Shown: positions 1 through 7,371, numbered from the stretch's first letter. The stretch is 21,547 nt of DNA from DAISIK01 sp036822055 (GCA_036822055.1 DAISIK010000042.1:1-21547); one strand, 5' to 3'. Numbers and translations are program-made. The notes: generated by a model not told the origin, from the sequence alone.

Positions 1-66
<66 letters not shown>

Positions 67-78
67 AAACGAACGCTT

Positions 79-108
79 AACCTATGCCCTGACCATCGGG
101 GGAGTCAA
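79..108 (-). promoter_or_regulatory. Possible sigma70-type promoter for the tRNA
   Basis: On the minus strand TTGACT (103-108) is followed after 18 nt by TAGGTT (79-84), ending 12 nt before the tRNA 5' end. The -35 box is good and the -10 box is poor (3 of 6). Its place in the short gap between the DUF2126 stop codon and the tRNA fits a dedicated tRNA promoter. This is a motif-only prediction. Confidence 0.35.
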
Positions 109-114
109 GATTTC

Positions 115-2247
115 TCACGCCACCGACTGCCTTCGCAAATCCAGGGTAAAGTTATACTCCGGCGACATCCTTGGCTTGGCCGCCTTTGGGACGGTCCCCA
201 CCCGCTCGGGCGCCATTACCCAGCGACTCTCACGCCGCTTTCTCGCATCGTTCAGGTCTTCACAGGGGCCCGCGTAGATCCCCGACCAAGGCTCCCAAAA
301 ATAATAATTAGCCGCTGCAACCACTTTTCCAATACGCGAGTCAACCCAGTCAAAATGTAGCGGACTTTGAATCGGGACATGGGGATGGAGAGCCGGGTAG
401 GCACTGGCGCATTTATAGCGAAGACCTGCAATCCTCTTGCCCTCCACCGTTTGGAAGGGCACCTCGATACCGTTTACCAGCAGTTTGGACCAACCTTTCT
501 CCAAGCCCCCCTCCTCCAGCATGATCTCCAAACGGTCGGTGGAATTGTCCACCATCCGGATCGTGTTCAACTCCAGACTCTCCTCTGCCATCAAAGGCCA
601 TGACTCTAACCCCTGCCGCAAGGTCAGGATTCCTGCCTCCCCAGCCTCCAGCTTGCCGCAAACAGGAAAACGGAAATCGAACTGGGAGCGCAGCCAATCT
701 GCCTCGAACGGGATCCCATGGCTCCGCAAATCCGCGCAAATCGCTTCCAAATCCTCCCATAGAAGGGACGGCAAAAAGTACCGATCGTGGAGGTCTGGCC
801 CAAACCGTTTGAGCGGCTCGCTAAATGGCTCCAAAAACAATCTCGCCAAAACTGCCCGGATGAAGAGAGCTACTTCCGCCATTTCTCCATCACTGGGAAA
901 CGTTTCAAAAGCCCGGAACTCTATGATTCCCAACTTTCCATTCTTCGCCAAACCATTAAAAAATTTGTCGAAACAAATCTCGGCCCGATGCGTATTCCCC
1001 GCCGAATCGGTCGCCAGGTTTCGCAGAAACTGATCAATCAATGGTCCCTCGATGGCCTGAGTCTGCTTCTCCAGCCCCTCACAGGCTACCTCCAGCTCAT
1101 AGAGTCCGTGCCGCGGTCCTTCATCAATCCGCGGCGCCTGCGAACCCGGTCCAACAAACTTACCCGTGAATGCATAGGACAAGACGGGATGGTGCTGCCA
1201 ATAGCGCAGTAGGGAGGCGATTCGGGCCGGCTGCTTGAGAAAGGGATTTTCCTCCAGCGATGGACCCCCAAAGGCCAAATGCGCACCCCCCCCGGAGCCG
1301 CCAACCGCCCCATTGAGGCTCGTCTTGGTCAGCACCAATCCGACTTGGGAGCCAGCCTCTGTCGCAGCCTTCAGAATTTGCTCAAACCCCACCCAGGTCC
1401 GCCGCGGTGGGAGATTGACTTCAATCACACCCGGGTCCGCCGCAATCCCGAAAAGATCGAGTTCCTCCGCTGCTCCATGAGGCAGGTACCCACAAAAGAC
1501 GACATCCCGTATCCTCAGCGCATCGAGCACCCGCTCAATCCTGCCGATCAAATCCAGAAAGGCACTCACCTCCAAGGGCGGAATGAAGACCTCCAAACAA
1601 CCTTCGCGGGTCGCCACCGTGAGGGCTCGTTTCAAGGCGTCCTCTTCCAGTTCGCCCAGCGGAATCCGCAACCCGACCGGGCTGTCGCCAGCAAAAAGAG
1701 TCAACTTATCCTCGGCACCTTCGAGCCATCGGTCCGACACCCAGTTTCCCTCCACCCGGTCGAGCGGGAGGACCCAACCCGTTGGCGAGAGACTCTCCTC
1801 GTTCTCCCAGGCCGGGATTAGAAAATCCCCGAGATCGACTACTTCCGCTATCTTCAGTGCAACTAACGCGCCTATTTCCGTCGTGTTCGCCCCGTGCCGA
1901 TCGTCTAACATCAGATGCTCTCGAGAGCTCCAAAGATCCGAACCATCAAGCGGATCCAACAACATCAAATTCCAGCGCGGCAGAACTTCCCCAGGGTACC
2001 ATTTACCAAAGATCTGCATCACGAGAGCTCCATTGTAATCCGACTCCAGCATCGCTCGAGCAAACCGCCTCGCATATCCCAACTTTTCCGGACCCATTGC
2101 CGCATTGTTCCACTCCTCTCCAACAGGACGCAGCGGAACCAAAGTTGGCTCTCCCCCCATGGTGAGGATTGTCCCCTGATCATCAAGGATCCGCTCCACC
2201 CGCTCGGCGACCTCACCAATCTTTTTATTTTTAGAACGCTCCGCCAT
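115..2247 (-). CDS. DUF2126 (COG4196-like) protein, transglutaminase-associated
   Basis: The 710-residue protein matches my memory of the DUF2126 family. It has a GGEPT motif near the N-terminus (residues 31-35), a following region rich in conserved Trp and Asp (FGKWYPGEVLPRWN), and repeated glycine-rich segments. It has no signal peptide or membrane segments, so it is probably cytoplasmic. In many bacteria this domain is the C-terminal part of a roughly 1100-residue protein with an N-terminal transglutaminase-like domain. Here the transglutaminase is a separate gene ending 4 nt upstream, so this looks like a split version. The biochemical role is unknown. Related loci often also encode alpha-E and ATP-grasp proteins and are thought to build or modify a peptide, but none of those is in this window. 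The ATG start at 2247 follows the upstream stop directly. Confidence 0.85.
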   Translation of the reverse strand: MAERSKNKKIGEVAERVERILDDQGTILTMGGEPTLVPLRPVGEEWNNAAMGPEKLGYARRFARAMLESDYNGALVMQIFGKWYPGEVLPRWNLMLLDPLDGSDLWSSREHLMLDDRHGANTTEIGALVALKIAEVVDLGDFLIPAWENEESLSPTGWVLPLDRVEGNWVSDRWLEGAEDKLTLFAGDSPVGLRIPLGELEEDALKRALTVATREGCLEVFIPPLEVSAFLDLIGRIERVLDALRIRDVVFCGYLPHGAAEELDLFGIAADPGVIEVNLPPRRTWVGFEQILKAATEAGSQVGLVLTKTSLNGAVGGSGGGAHLAFGGPSLEENPFLKQPARIASLLRYWQHHPVLSYAFTGKFVGPGSQAPRIDEGPRHGLYELEVACEGLEKQTQAIEGPLIDQFLRNLATDSAGNTHRAEICFDKFFNGLAKNGKLGIIEFRAFETFPSDGEMAEVALFIRAVLARLFLEPFSEPLKRFGPDLHDRYFLPSLLWEDLEAICADLRSHGIPFEADWLRSQFDFRFPVCGKLEAGEAGILTLRQGLESWPLMAEESLELNTIRMVDNSTDRLEIMLEEGGLEKGWSKLLVNGIEVPFQTVEGKRIAGLRYKCASAYPALHPHVPIQSPLHFDWVDSRIGKVVAAANYYFWEPWSGIYAGPCEDLNDARKRRESRWVMAPERVGTVPKAAKPRMSPEYNFTLDLRRQSVA

Positions 2248-2251
2248 CGAC

Positions 2252-3136
2252 CTAGCAGGTTTGGATCATCAAATCAGTTTCCAATACCGCATCAACCTTC
2301 GCATCGGAATAGTACCGCCCCTGGGTTGGTTGCACCAGCATGGGGTCGCCACTCACCCCCGTTGCAATAAAGGAGTGGTTGACCAGGATTCCGTTGGTCG
2401 GGTCGAATCCTTTCCAACCTGCGCCGGGAAGGTAGAGTTCCACCCAGGCATGCATCGCACCGAGGGCGCGATTTCCCAACTCGGACTCCCCCGCCTCGAC
2501 GTAGACGTACCCACTCACAAACCTCGCCGCCAAACCGAGATGTCGGGCCACCGCCATCAGGCAAACAGCAAAGTCCCGACAGCTACCGACCCGGCCAGCC
2601 ACTGTCTCCGCGACGCTTTGAATGCCCTCATCATCGCGTCGTTGGTACTCAAAACGCTCGAAAATTGCGCGGTTGATCTTCAAAAGGAAGTCCACTGTTT
2701 CCTCACCATTTCCATTCCCGAGACCGGTCTCAGCAAGGAAAAGATTTACTGGCTCCTCATCCTCGCAACTGCTCCTGCAGTAGGGCTCAAGCCAGCGAAA
2801 CTGCTCATCCGCGTATTTCACCGGCATCCTGACCGCCTCGGTATCCAACAAAAAGTCGAAAGGATTTACCTCGGGTCGTTCTACCACCATCTCGACCTCA
2901 AACAGCAACTGCCGAGCCTCTTGAAGCCCGAAGTTGCAGATGACTAAAAAATTTCCGTCGAAATCCCGGACCCAACGCTGCCGGGATTCCGGAACGGTGC
3001 GCAGCTCAAACCGACGAACCACCTGATTGGGCTCCGCCTGCGGGTAGAGGTAAAGGCGATGGCTTCCAAAATTAACTTCTCCTCCGTAGCCGTACCGGGT
3101 CCGGTGCTCAATTTGGTACGTTACAGACCCTGTCAT
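2252..3136 (-). CDS. Transglutaminase-like cysteine peptidase-fold protein
   Basis: The 294-residue protein starts with the beta-rich N-terminal domain usual in bacterial transglutaminase-like proteins (HRTRYGYGGEV, then RLYLYPQ). The catalytic core follows: Cys186 in GRVGSCRDFA, His229 in GAMHAWVE and Asp245 in GFDPTNG form the expected Cys-His-Asp triad. There is no signal peptide, so it should be cytoplasmic. Proteins of this kind (COG1305) pair with DUF2126 proteins, and the next gene here is exactly that, 4 nt downstream. The actual reaction (peptide cleavage, amide formation or cross-linking) is not known for this pairing. The ATG start shares ATGA with the stop of a predicted 33-codon ORF, and no good Shine-Dalgarno sequence precedes it, so it probably depends on translational coupling. 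Confidence 0.9.
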   Translation of the reverse strand: MTGSVTYQIEHRTRYGYGGEVNFGSHRLYLYPQAEPNQVVRRFELRTVPESRQRWVRDFDGNFLVICNFGLQEARQLLFEVEMVVERPEVNPFDFLLDTEAVRMPVKYADEQFRWLEPYCRSSCEDEEPVNLFLAETGLGNGNGEETVDFLLKINRAIFERFEYQRRDDEGIQSVAETVAGRVGSCRDFAVCLMAVARHLGLAARFVSGYVYVEAGESELGNRALGAMHAWVELYLPGAGWKGFDPTNGILVNHSFIATGVSGDPMLVQPTQGRYYSDAKVDAVLETDLMIQTC

Positions 3137-3234
3137 AGCTTGATTACCGAATGCTGGCTATTCCTGAACCACCGCGCTCCGAAATCACCAGTTGCCACCG
3201 GATCCAAATCTTCCCTCGTCAAAAACCTGATCAT
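3133..3234 (-). CDS. Possible 33-aa coupling peptide between two operon genes
   Basis: This short ORF begins MIRFLTREDLDPVATG and ends in SVIKL. It exactly bridges the gap between the gamma-carbonic-anhydrase-like gene and the transglutaminase gene. Its ATG overlaps the upstream TGA (ATGA, 3231-3234), and its own TGA overlaps the downstream ATG (ATGA, 3133-3136). I recognise no family and see no membrane segment or signal peptide. The transglutaminase start lacks a clear ribosome site, so ribosomes leaving this ORF could restart there. Against it are its size and the lack of a good ribosome site of its own. It could be a chance open frame, or a leader whose sequence matters little. Confidence 0.42.
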   Translation of the reverse strand: MIRFLTREDLDPVATGDFGARWFRNSQHSVIKL

Positions 3235-3791
3235 CGTTTTGAGCCCTGCCTCGCCTTGTGCGCCCGCGATACCCGGATGTATTTATCCGCCCATTTCCTC
3301 AAATCACTCCGCTCGGTCTTTGAGAGCACCCGTACCACCTTGGCGGGGCTGCCCAGAACCAGCGAGCCAGGTTCCACCACCGTGCCCTTGGTCACCAAAC
3401 TCCCGGCCCCCACGATGCACTGATCCCCAATCTCTGCTCCATCGAGGATTATTGCCCGCATCCCGATCAGGCATTCGTTTCCAATCCGGCACGCATGCAG
3501 CATCGCGCCATGGCCAACTGTCGTGTAGCTTCCGATTTCGACGCCGTAGTCGTCCGCCAAATGGATGATGGTTCCGTCTTGAATGTTGGTTCCCTCCCCA
3601 ATCGAGATAGCCTCAATGTCGGCACGCAAAACGCACTTCGGCCAAACGCTGGCCCATTCTCCGAGGTGTACCGCCCCGATCAACTCCGCAGAACCCGCTA
3701 CGTAGGCAGATGATGGGACCGTCGGCGATTGATTCAGGAAAGAGTTGAAACGTTTCTCCAAAAAATCCACATTCATCCCGTCGATATTCAA
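3231..3791 (-). CDS. Gamma-carbonic-anhydrase family hexapeptide-repeat protein
   Basis: The 186-residue protein is built of left-handed beta-helix hexapeptide repeats, as in the YrdA/PaaY/CaiE group. Three metal-ligand histidines are visible: His77 (TIIHLAD), His94 and His99 (VGHGAMLHAC). The conserved Arg56, Asp58 and Gln71 are also present, so a trimeric zinc- or iron-binding site is likely. Many such proteins are annotated as carbonic anhydrases, but activity is proven for only a few. The C-terminal helix is rich in Lys and Arg. The start is uncertain: TTG at 3791 has AAGG five bases upstream, while an in-frame ATG at 3776 has no clear ribosome site. The gene heads a minus-strand cluster and is divergent from the thioredoxin gene, with about 50 bp between them. 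Confidence 0.9.
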   Translation of the reverse strand: MNIDGMNVDFLEKRFNSFLNQSPTVPSSAYVAGSAELIGAVHLGEWASVWPKCVLRADIEAISIGEGTNIQDGTIIHLADDYGVEIGSYTTVGHGAMLHACRIGNECLIGMRAIILDGAEIGDQCIVGAGSLVTKGTVVEPGSLVLGSPAKVVRVLSKTERSDLRKWADKYIRVSRAHKARQGSKR

Positions 3792-3842
3792 TCTACCTTA
3801 GCACTCCACACCGCCTCTTCCTAAGTCAATCCTATCTTGAGT

Positions 3843-4361
3843 ATGGATACATTAATAAAAGCCATCGCTTTCTGTGTCCTCTGCTGGTTCGGAATCACCA
3901 TTTTTGAAAGACTTAAGTCCGGTGATCTGGAAGACGGCAGGGCCTATTCCCACTGGATCGGGATGGAGCTTCCCGAACTTCCCAGCCACATCGCCTGGGT
4001 CAATCGACCCGGTCCTCTGGAGGGCAAAGCCGTGTTGCTCGAATTCTGGGCGACCTGGTGCCCCCCCTGCCTCGAGAGCATCCCCCACCTCAACCAGATT
4101 CATGCCGATTTTGCTGACATGGGTCTCGTCATCGCCTCCCTAACCGAGGAAGATCCCACCACCATCCGAACCTTCATGCGCAAACAAGTGATTGATTATC
4201 CGGTTGGTTCGGACATCTCCAACGAAATGGCACGGGTTTTCGGCGTCCAGGCCATTCCCACCGCCTTCCTCACAAACCGTTCTGGCAGAATCATCTGGGC
4301 TGGACACCCGCTTTCCCTGAAAAAAGACCATCTCGTCGAAGCACTCGCTATCCTACCCTGA
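3843..4361 (+). CDS. TlpA/ResA-type membrane-anchored thioredoxin-like protein
   Basis: From the ATG at 3843 the protein has 172 residues. A single hydrophobic segment at about 4-21 (IKAIAFCVLCWFGITI) should anchor it in the inner membrane. It is followed by a periplasmic thioredoxin fold with the active site WATWCPPC (Cys73 and Cys76) and the cis-proline loop QAIPTAF (Pro139). The expected job is thiol-disulfide exchange on exported proteins, for example reducing apocytochromes or other cysteine proteins, but the substrate cannot be told from this window. A TTG two codons earlier (3837) is an alternative start, and neither has a convincing ribosome site. An inverted repeat CTACCC/GGGTAG (4353-4373) covers the stop codon, with no T-run after it. 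Confidence 0.9.
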   Translation: MDTLIKAIAFCVLCWFGITIFERLKSGDLEDGRAYSHWIGMELPELPSHIAWVNRPGPLEGKAVLLEFWATWCPPCLESIPHLNQIHADFADMGLVIASLTEEDPTTIRTFMRKQVIDYPVGSDISNEMARVFGVQAIPTAFLTNRSGRIIWAGHPLSLKKDHLVEALAILP

Positions 4362-4403
4362 CCTTCGGGGTAGACGGCTCTCTTCCCACACGCTTGACCG
4401 CTC

Positions 4404-4550
4404 ATGGCAGACCCCCACTCCCAACCTCAAACGGCTCGATCTCTCCGCAGTTCGCCTCGCTTTCATCGGTTTCTGATCTTCGTAGCTACCCTCATTTTCG
4501 CATCCATCCCCCTCGTCCTGGTCTTCGTTTTTGGTCTCGGCGTTGATTAG
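4404..4550 (+). CDS. Small single-pass membrane protein, 48 aa
   Basis: The ORF encodes a polar, Arg-containing N-terminus (MADPHSQPQTARSLRSSPRF) and then one strongly hydrophobic stretch at residues 23-46 (FLIFVATLIFASIPLVLVFV is its core). It ends in GVD. The positive charges before the hydrophobic stretch suggest the N-terminus stays in the cytoplasm. It lies 42 bp after the thioredoxin gene on the same strand. I recognise no family. Support comes from the clear membrane segment and base usage like that of its plus-strand neighbours. Against it are its length and the lack of a recognisable ribosome site. Confidence 0.42.
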   Translation: MADPHSQPQTARSLRSSPRFHRFLIFVATLIFASIPLVLVFVFGLGVD

Positions 4551-4668
4551 AAGAGCTAATCGAAATTGACCGAGCATGAGGTCTTCGATTGGATCACTCA
4601 AGCGTTGATCCGTCCTCGTTCAGGGCAATAAAAAGGTTTGCTGCCCTCGGAATTGTCGGCATCCTAAA

Positions 4669-4689
4669 TAGTGGGGAATTACCCCGCTA
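4669..4689 (+). promoter_or_regulatory. Stem-loop just upstream of the prepilin gene
   Basis: TAGTGGGG and CCCCGCTA form an 8-bp stem (one G-T pair) around the loop AATTA, ending 21 nt before the prepilin ATG. It is not followed by a T-run, so it does not look like an intrinsic terminator. It could be a 5'-UTR structure or an operator. A -10-like CATAAT (4699-4704) follows, with no clear -35 box. The rest of the 4551-4710 gap holds only a weak AGGGCA/TGCCCT inverted repeat (4622-4647). Confidence 0.35.
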
Positions 4690-4710
4690 ATATCAAAACA
4701 TAATACCGCC

Positions 4711-5076
4711 ATGAAAAAAACCTCCATTGCGAAGGGTAAAAGTGGCTTTACCCTCGTAGAAATAATGATCGTGGTCGTCATCATCGGTCTCCTTGCCGGG
4801 ATGGCGATTCCAGCGTTCCAACAAGTCCAAATCAACAGTCGCGAAAAAGCTATCATCAACAACCTGCGCATGGTCGCGACTGCAGGTTCTCAATACCTCC
4901 TCCAGCGAGGGGCCACCAGCGTGAGGTTTGAAGACCTCAGGGTGACCACCCCTCCGTTCATCAATCAAGTCGAACAGATAGCAGGTGAGGTTTATACCGG
5001 CCTTGTCGTGGATGACAATGGGACCCCTCTAACCGTTACAACTACCAACGGGATGGTAGTGACCTTTCAGTACTGA
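4711..5076 (+). CDS. Type IV prepilin / pseudopilin-like protein
   Basis: The 121-residue protein has the classic class III signal. A short basic leader (MKKTSIAKGKSG) is followed by a prepilin peptidase site before Phe13, and Glu17 takes the +5 position in FTLVEIMIVVVIIGLLAGMA. The hydrophobic helix runs from about 13 to 33. The C-terminal globular part is small, has no cysteines and ends in Tyr. It would be cleaved and N-methylated, then assembled in an inner-membrane-based pilus or type II secretion pseudopilus. No assembly genes lie nearby, so it is an isolated (pseudo)pilin. It is 12 nt upstream of the CreB-like regulator in the same reading frame, so the two are probably co-transcribed. 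A stem-loop lies just before the start. Confidence 0.9.
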   Translation: MKKTSIAKGKSGFTLVEIMIVVVIIGLLAGMAIPAFQQVQINSREKAIINNLRMVATAGSQYLLQRGATSVRFEDLRVTTPPFINQVEQIAGEVYTGLVVDDNGTPLTVTTTNGMVVTFQY

Positions 5077-5078
5077 GC

Positions 5079-5083
5079 GGAGG
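5079..5083 (+). promoter_or_regulatory. Ribosome binding site that points to a CTG start for the CreB-like gene
   Basis: GGAGG lies just after the prepilin stop codon. It is five bases from an in-frame CTG (5089) and 14 bases from an in-frame ATA (5098). The 5-nt spacing favours CTG. No ATG, GTG or TTG is available in this frame between the upstream stop (5074-5076) and the receiver domain. Confidence 0.5.
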
Positions 5084-5088
5084 CAGTT

Positions 5089-5829
5089 CTGGGCAGCATA
5101 CCGAAAATCCTGATCGTCGAAGATGAACCAGCGATTACTGACGCCCTGATCTACGCCCTGCGCACCGAGCGGTTCGAACCCCTCGGCGCGTCCACCCTCA
5201 GCTCAGCTCGAAAGATCCTTGCAACCGTTCCTGTCGATGGAGTCGTCCTTGATGTGGCACTCCCCGACGGGAACGGTTTTTCTTTTTGCCGCGAGGAACT
5301 CATCCAAACAAACCTGCCGATCCTCTTCCTGACCGCCCGCGATTCCGAGCTCGACCGCCTCCTTGGTCTCGAATTGGGCCGTGGAGATTACCTAACCAAA
5401 CCGTTTAGCCCGCGAGAGCTAACCATCCGCCTCAGAAACCTCTTGTTTCGCTCAGGTGACCGACATTCAGTACCCCCGGCTCGCAACCTCCCACCCCGGA
5501 GCCCCGCCCCCAGGCCCTGCCTGGAAATCGACCCGGACCGCGCCAGCATCCTGATTAACGGACTACCAGTCGATCTCTCCGCCCTTGAATTCCGCATCTT
5601 TGAGGCTCTCGTTCTCGCCAAAGGGCGCATCCTCACTCGCGAGCATCTCCTCAACCTCGCCTCTGCCGAGCCCGCCAGCTGTCTCGACCGGACGATCGAC
5701 TCTCACATCAAAAACATCCGAACCAAGTTCCGCGCAAACGTCCCGCTCCTCAGGATTATCGAGACCCGTCGTGGGTTTGGCTACTGCCTCGCCCCCGGAT
5801 TCCATCCCTGGACTTCCACTTCCGATTGA
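5089..5829 (+). CDS. creB: CreB-like OmpR-family response regulator with a non-canonical start
   Basis: The frame from 5089 encodes 246 residues. The receiver domain (KILIVEDEPAI) carries the acidic pair Glu11/Asp12, phosphoacceptor Asp55 (VVLDVALPDGNG), Thr82 (FLTARD) and Lys104 (TKPFSPREL). A linker leads to an OmpR/PhoB winged helix (LEIDPD to RIIETRRGFGY). The run FLTARDSELDRLLGLELG closely resembles CreB. The first standard start in frame is GTG at 5254, but it lies just after the Asp55 codon and would delete the phosphorylation site, so it cannot be the true start. CTG (5089, good ribosome site) or ATA (5098, giving a typical xPKILIVEDE start) are the candidates. A mutated or misread ATG at 5098 is also possible. 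The stop overlaps the sensor kinase start as TTGA. Confidence 0.85.
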   Translation: MGSIPKILIVEDEPAITDALIYALRTERFEPLGASTLSSARKILATVPVDGVVLDVALPDGNGFSFCREELIQTNLPILFLTARDSELDRLLGLELGRGDYLTKPFSPRELTIRLRNLLFRSGDRHSVPPARNLPPRSPAPRPCLEIDPDRASILINGLPVDLSALEFRIFEALVLAKGRILTREHLLNLASAEPASCLDRTIDSHIKNIRTKFRANVPLLRIIETRRGFGYCLAPGFHPWTSTSD

Positions 5830-7277
5830 AGATTCGAACCCTCGTCCTCGCCTCTTTTGCTACCGTCATTCTTCTCGGGGCACTCTTCATTTACCGCTGG
5901 GTCATCGATTCCATCCGTCCCACCTACCTCAACGTCGTCGAGGAGAATCTTGTCGATACCGCCAATCTTCTCGCCTCCCTCGTCGAGACCGACCCCCGCC
6001 CCCTCGAAGTATCGATTGCTGCCCTCGATCGTGCCTCCCACGTTTTCCGCCAGGCCCGTTTTCAGGCCCTCATCTACAATACCCTCAAAGAGAGCACCGA
6101 CACTGAGTTTTACCTGACGGACAGCTCCGGGATCGTTCTCTTTCATTCCCACGATCCCCTTGCCATCGGGTCTGATTACTCTCAGTGGAACGATGTATTC
6201 CTTACCCTTAACAAAAAGTACGGTGCTCGTTCTACCCGCACCGATCCCGACGATCCTTCCACTTCGCGGCTCCACGTAGCAGCCCCTGTTGTGAAAAATG
6301 GCTCGATCGTCGGGGTGGTTACGGTGATTAAACCCATCCACTGGCCCTTTCAGATCATCGAAAAAACCCGACGTCATGTCTGGCTCGGCGCGCTGCTCCT
6401 CTCGGGCCTCTCCCTCCTTCTCGGTCTCCTCCTCTCCTCCTGGATCACCCGTCCTATCGAACACCTGACCCACTACGCTGAAGCTCTGGCTTCCGGGCAA
6501 CCGGAACCTCGACCCCCACCTGCGCGGACCAAGGAAATCCGCCGCCTCACCAGCGCCTTGATCAACATGCGACAGGCTCTGGAGGGCAAGGAGTATGTCG
6601 AGCAATACACCACCACCTTAACCCACGAAATCAAAAGTCCCCTCGCCGGAATTCGCGGCGCCGCCGAGCTCCTCAGCGAGCATATGGAACGGGAGGAGCG
6701 AGGTCACTTCATTGATAACATTCGCAAGGAAGCCCAGCGCATCGAACGGATTGTCAACCAACTGCTCCGCCTCTCGGAAATTGAAACGATGGGCCACCTC
6801 GAACAACAAAGCCTCATCTCCCCCACCGAGCTAATCGAAGCAGTCGCCGCCGAGCACCGGGCAGGAGCCGCATCCCGCGAAATCGCCCTGGACCTCAAAA
6901 TCCCGGAAAACCAGGGACCAGCCACCGTCGAAGGCGATCCCCGGCTGCTCCATCTTGCTCTCTCCTGCCTCCTTCAAAATGCGATCGAGTTCGCTCCCCG
7001 CCAAAGTACCGTTTCGCTTTCCCTTCAATCCAGCGAAGCATGCTTGATCCTCCAGATCCAGGACCGGGGCCCGGGAATCCCCGGTTATGCCCTGCCCCGC
7101 ATTTTTGAACGGTTCTACAGCCTGCCCCGCCCCGAAACCGGAAAAAAAAGCTCCGGCCTCGGTCTCTCCCTCGCCCGCAGCATCATCCTTCTTCACCGTG
7201 GCAAACTTGAGATCCATCAACCAACTACGGGCGGAACGATCGCCGAAGTCACCCTTCCCCTCCACCCCAAAGTCTGA
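5826..7277 (+). CDS. creC: CreC-like sensor histidine kinase
   Basis: The 483-residue protein starts at TTG, overlapping the regulator stop by 4 nt. It has transmembrane segment 1 (about 7-24), a periplasmic sensor region of about 155 residues, transmembrane segment 2 (about 186-206) and a HAMP linker. The kinase core follows: H-box TTLTHEIKSPLAGIRGAAEL with phospho-acceptor His267, N-box around Asn385 (LLQNAIEFAP), G1 DRGPGIPG (413-420), FERFYSLP and G2 SGLGLSLA (443-450). The H-box sequence is very like CreC. In enterics and Pseudomonas, CreBC responds to growth or cell-wall stress, including penicillin-binding-protein inhibition. The stimulus here is unknown. No creA or creD lies in the window; NagZ follows instead. 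Confidence 0.9.
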   Translation: MKIRTLVLASFATVILLGALFIYRWVIDSIRPTYLNVVEENLVDTANLLASLVETDPRPLEVSIAALDRASHVFRQARFQALIYNTLKESTDTEFYLTDSSGIVLFHSHDPLAIGSDYSQWNDVFLTLNKKYGARSTRTDPDDPSTSRLHVAAPVVKNGSIVGVVTVIKPIHWPFQIIEKTRRHVWLGALLLSGLSLLLGLLLSSWITRPIEHLTHYAEALASGQPEPRPPPARTKEIRRLTSALINMRQALEGKEYVEQYTTTLTHEIKSPLAGIRGAAELLSEHMEREERGHFIDNIRKEAQRIERIVNQLLRLSEIETMGHLEQQSLISPTELIEAVAAEHRAGAASREIALDLKIPENQGPATVEGDPRLLHLALSCLLQNAIEFAPRQSTVSLSLQSSEACLILQIQDRGPGIPGYALPRIFERFYSLPRPETGKKSSGLGLSLARSIILLHRGKLEIHQPTTGGTIAEVTLPLHPKV

Positions 7278-7314
7278 CCCAAGCCCCCATAACCTATCGA
7301 AAAGTTTTCAGCAG

Positions 7315-7359
7315 AATCTTCGGTCAAGATTGACTTTGTTTTTAAAAACGTAGTAAAAA
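7315..7359 (+). promoter_or_regulatory. Control region before nagZ: inverted repeats and a -35-like box
   Basis: The 82-94 bp gap after creC holds an AATCTT/AAGATT inverted repeat (7315-7331, 5-nt loop), a perfect 12-bp palindrome GTTTTTAAAAAC (7338-7349) and a consensus-like -35 TTGACT (7330-7335). The matching -10 is weak (TAGTAA or GTAAAA, 15-17 nt on). The AT-rich palindrome between the boxes could be an operator. The first repeat followed by T-rich sequence could also be a poor terminator for creBC. Roles are inferred from layout only. Confidence 0.3.
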
Positions 7360-7371
7360 TTGAATACCCGA

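Noticed and set aside
4358..4547. CTG-started frame from the thioredoxin stop across the 48-aa ORF
   Set aside because: It does not reach a downstream start and its product has no structure, while the overlapping 48-aa frame has a clear membrane helix. It shows that open frames can occur by chance here.
4566..4631. 21-codon TTG frame before the prepilin gene
   Set aside because: It is very short, with no coupling to a neighbour and no ribosome site.
5254..5829. Response regulator starting at GTG 5254
   Set aside because: It would remove most of the receiver domain, including the phosphoacceptor Asp, although the frame upstream encodes an intact receiver start.
5781..6605. 274-codon minus-strand frame opposite the sensor kinase
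   Set aside because: It is the shadow of creC, which has every kinase motif; the shadow product has no recognisable domain.
7278..7334. CTG-overlap frame after creC
   Set aside because: It stops after 18 codons and does not connect to nagZ.
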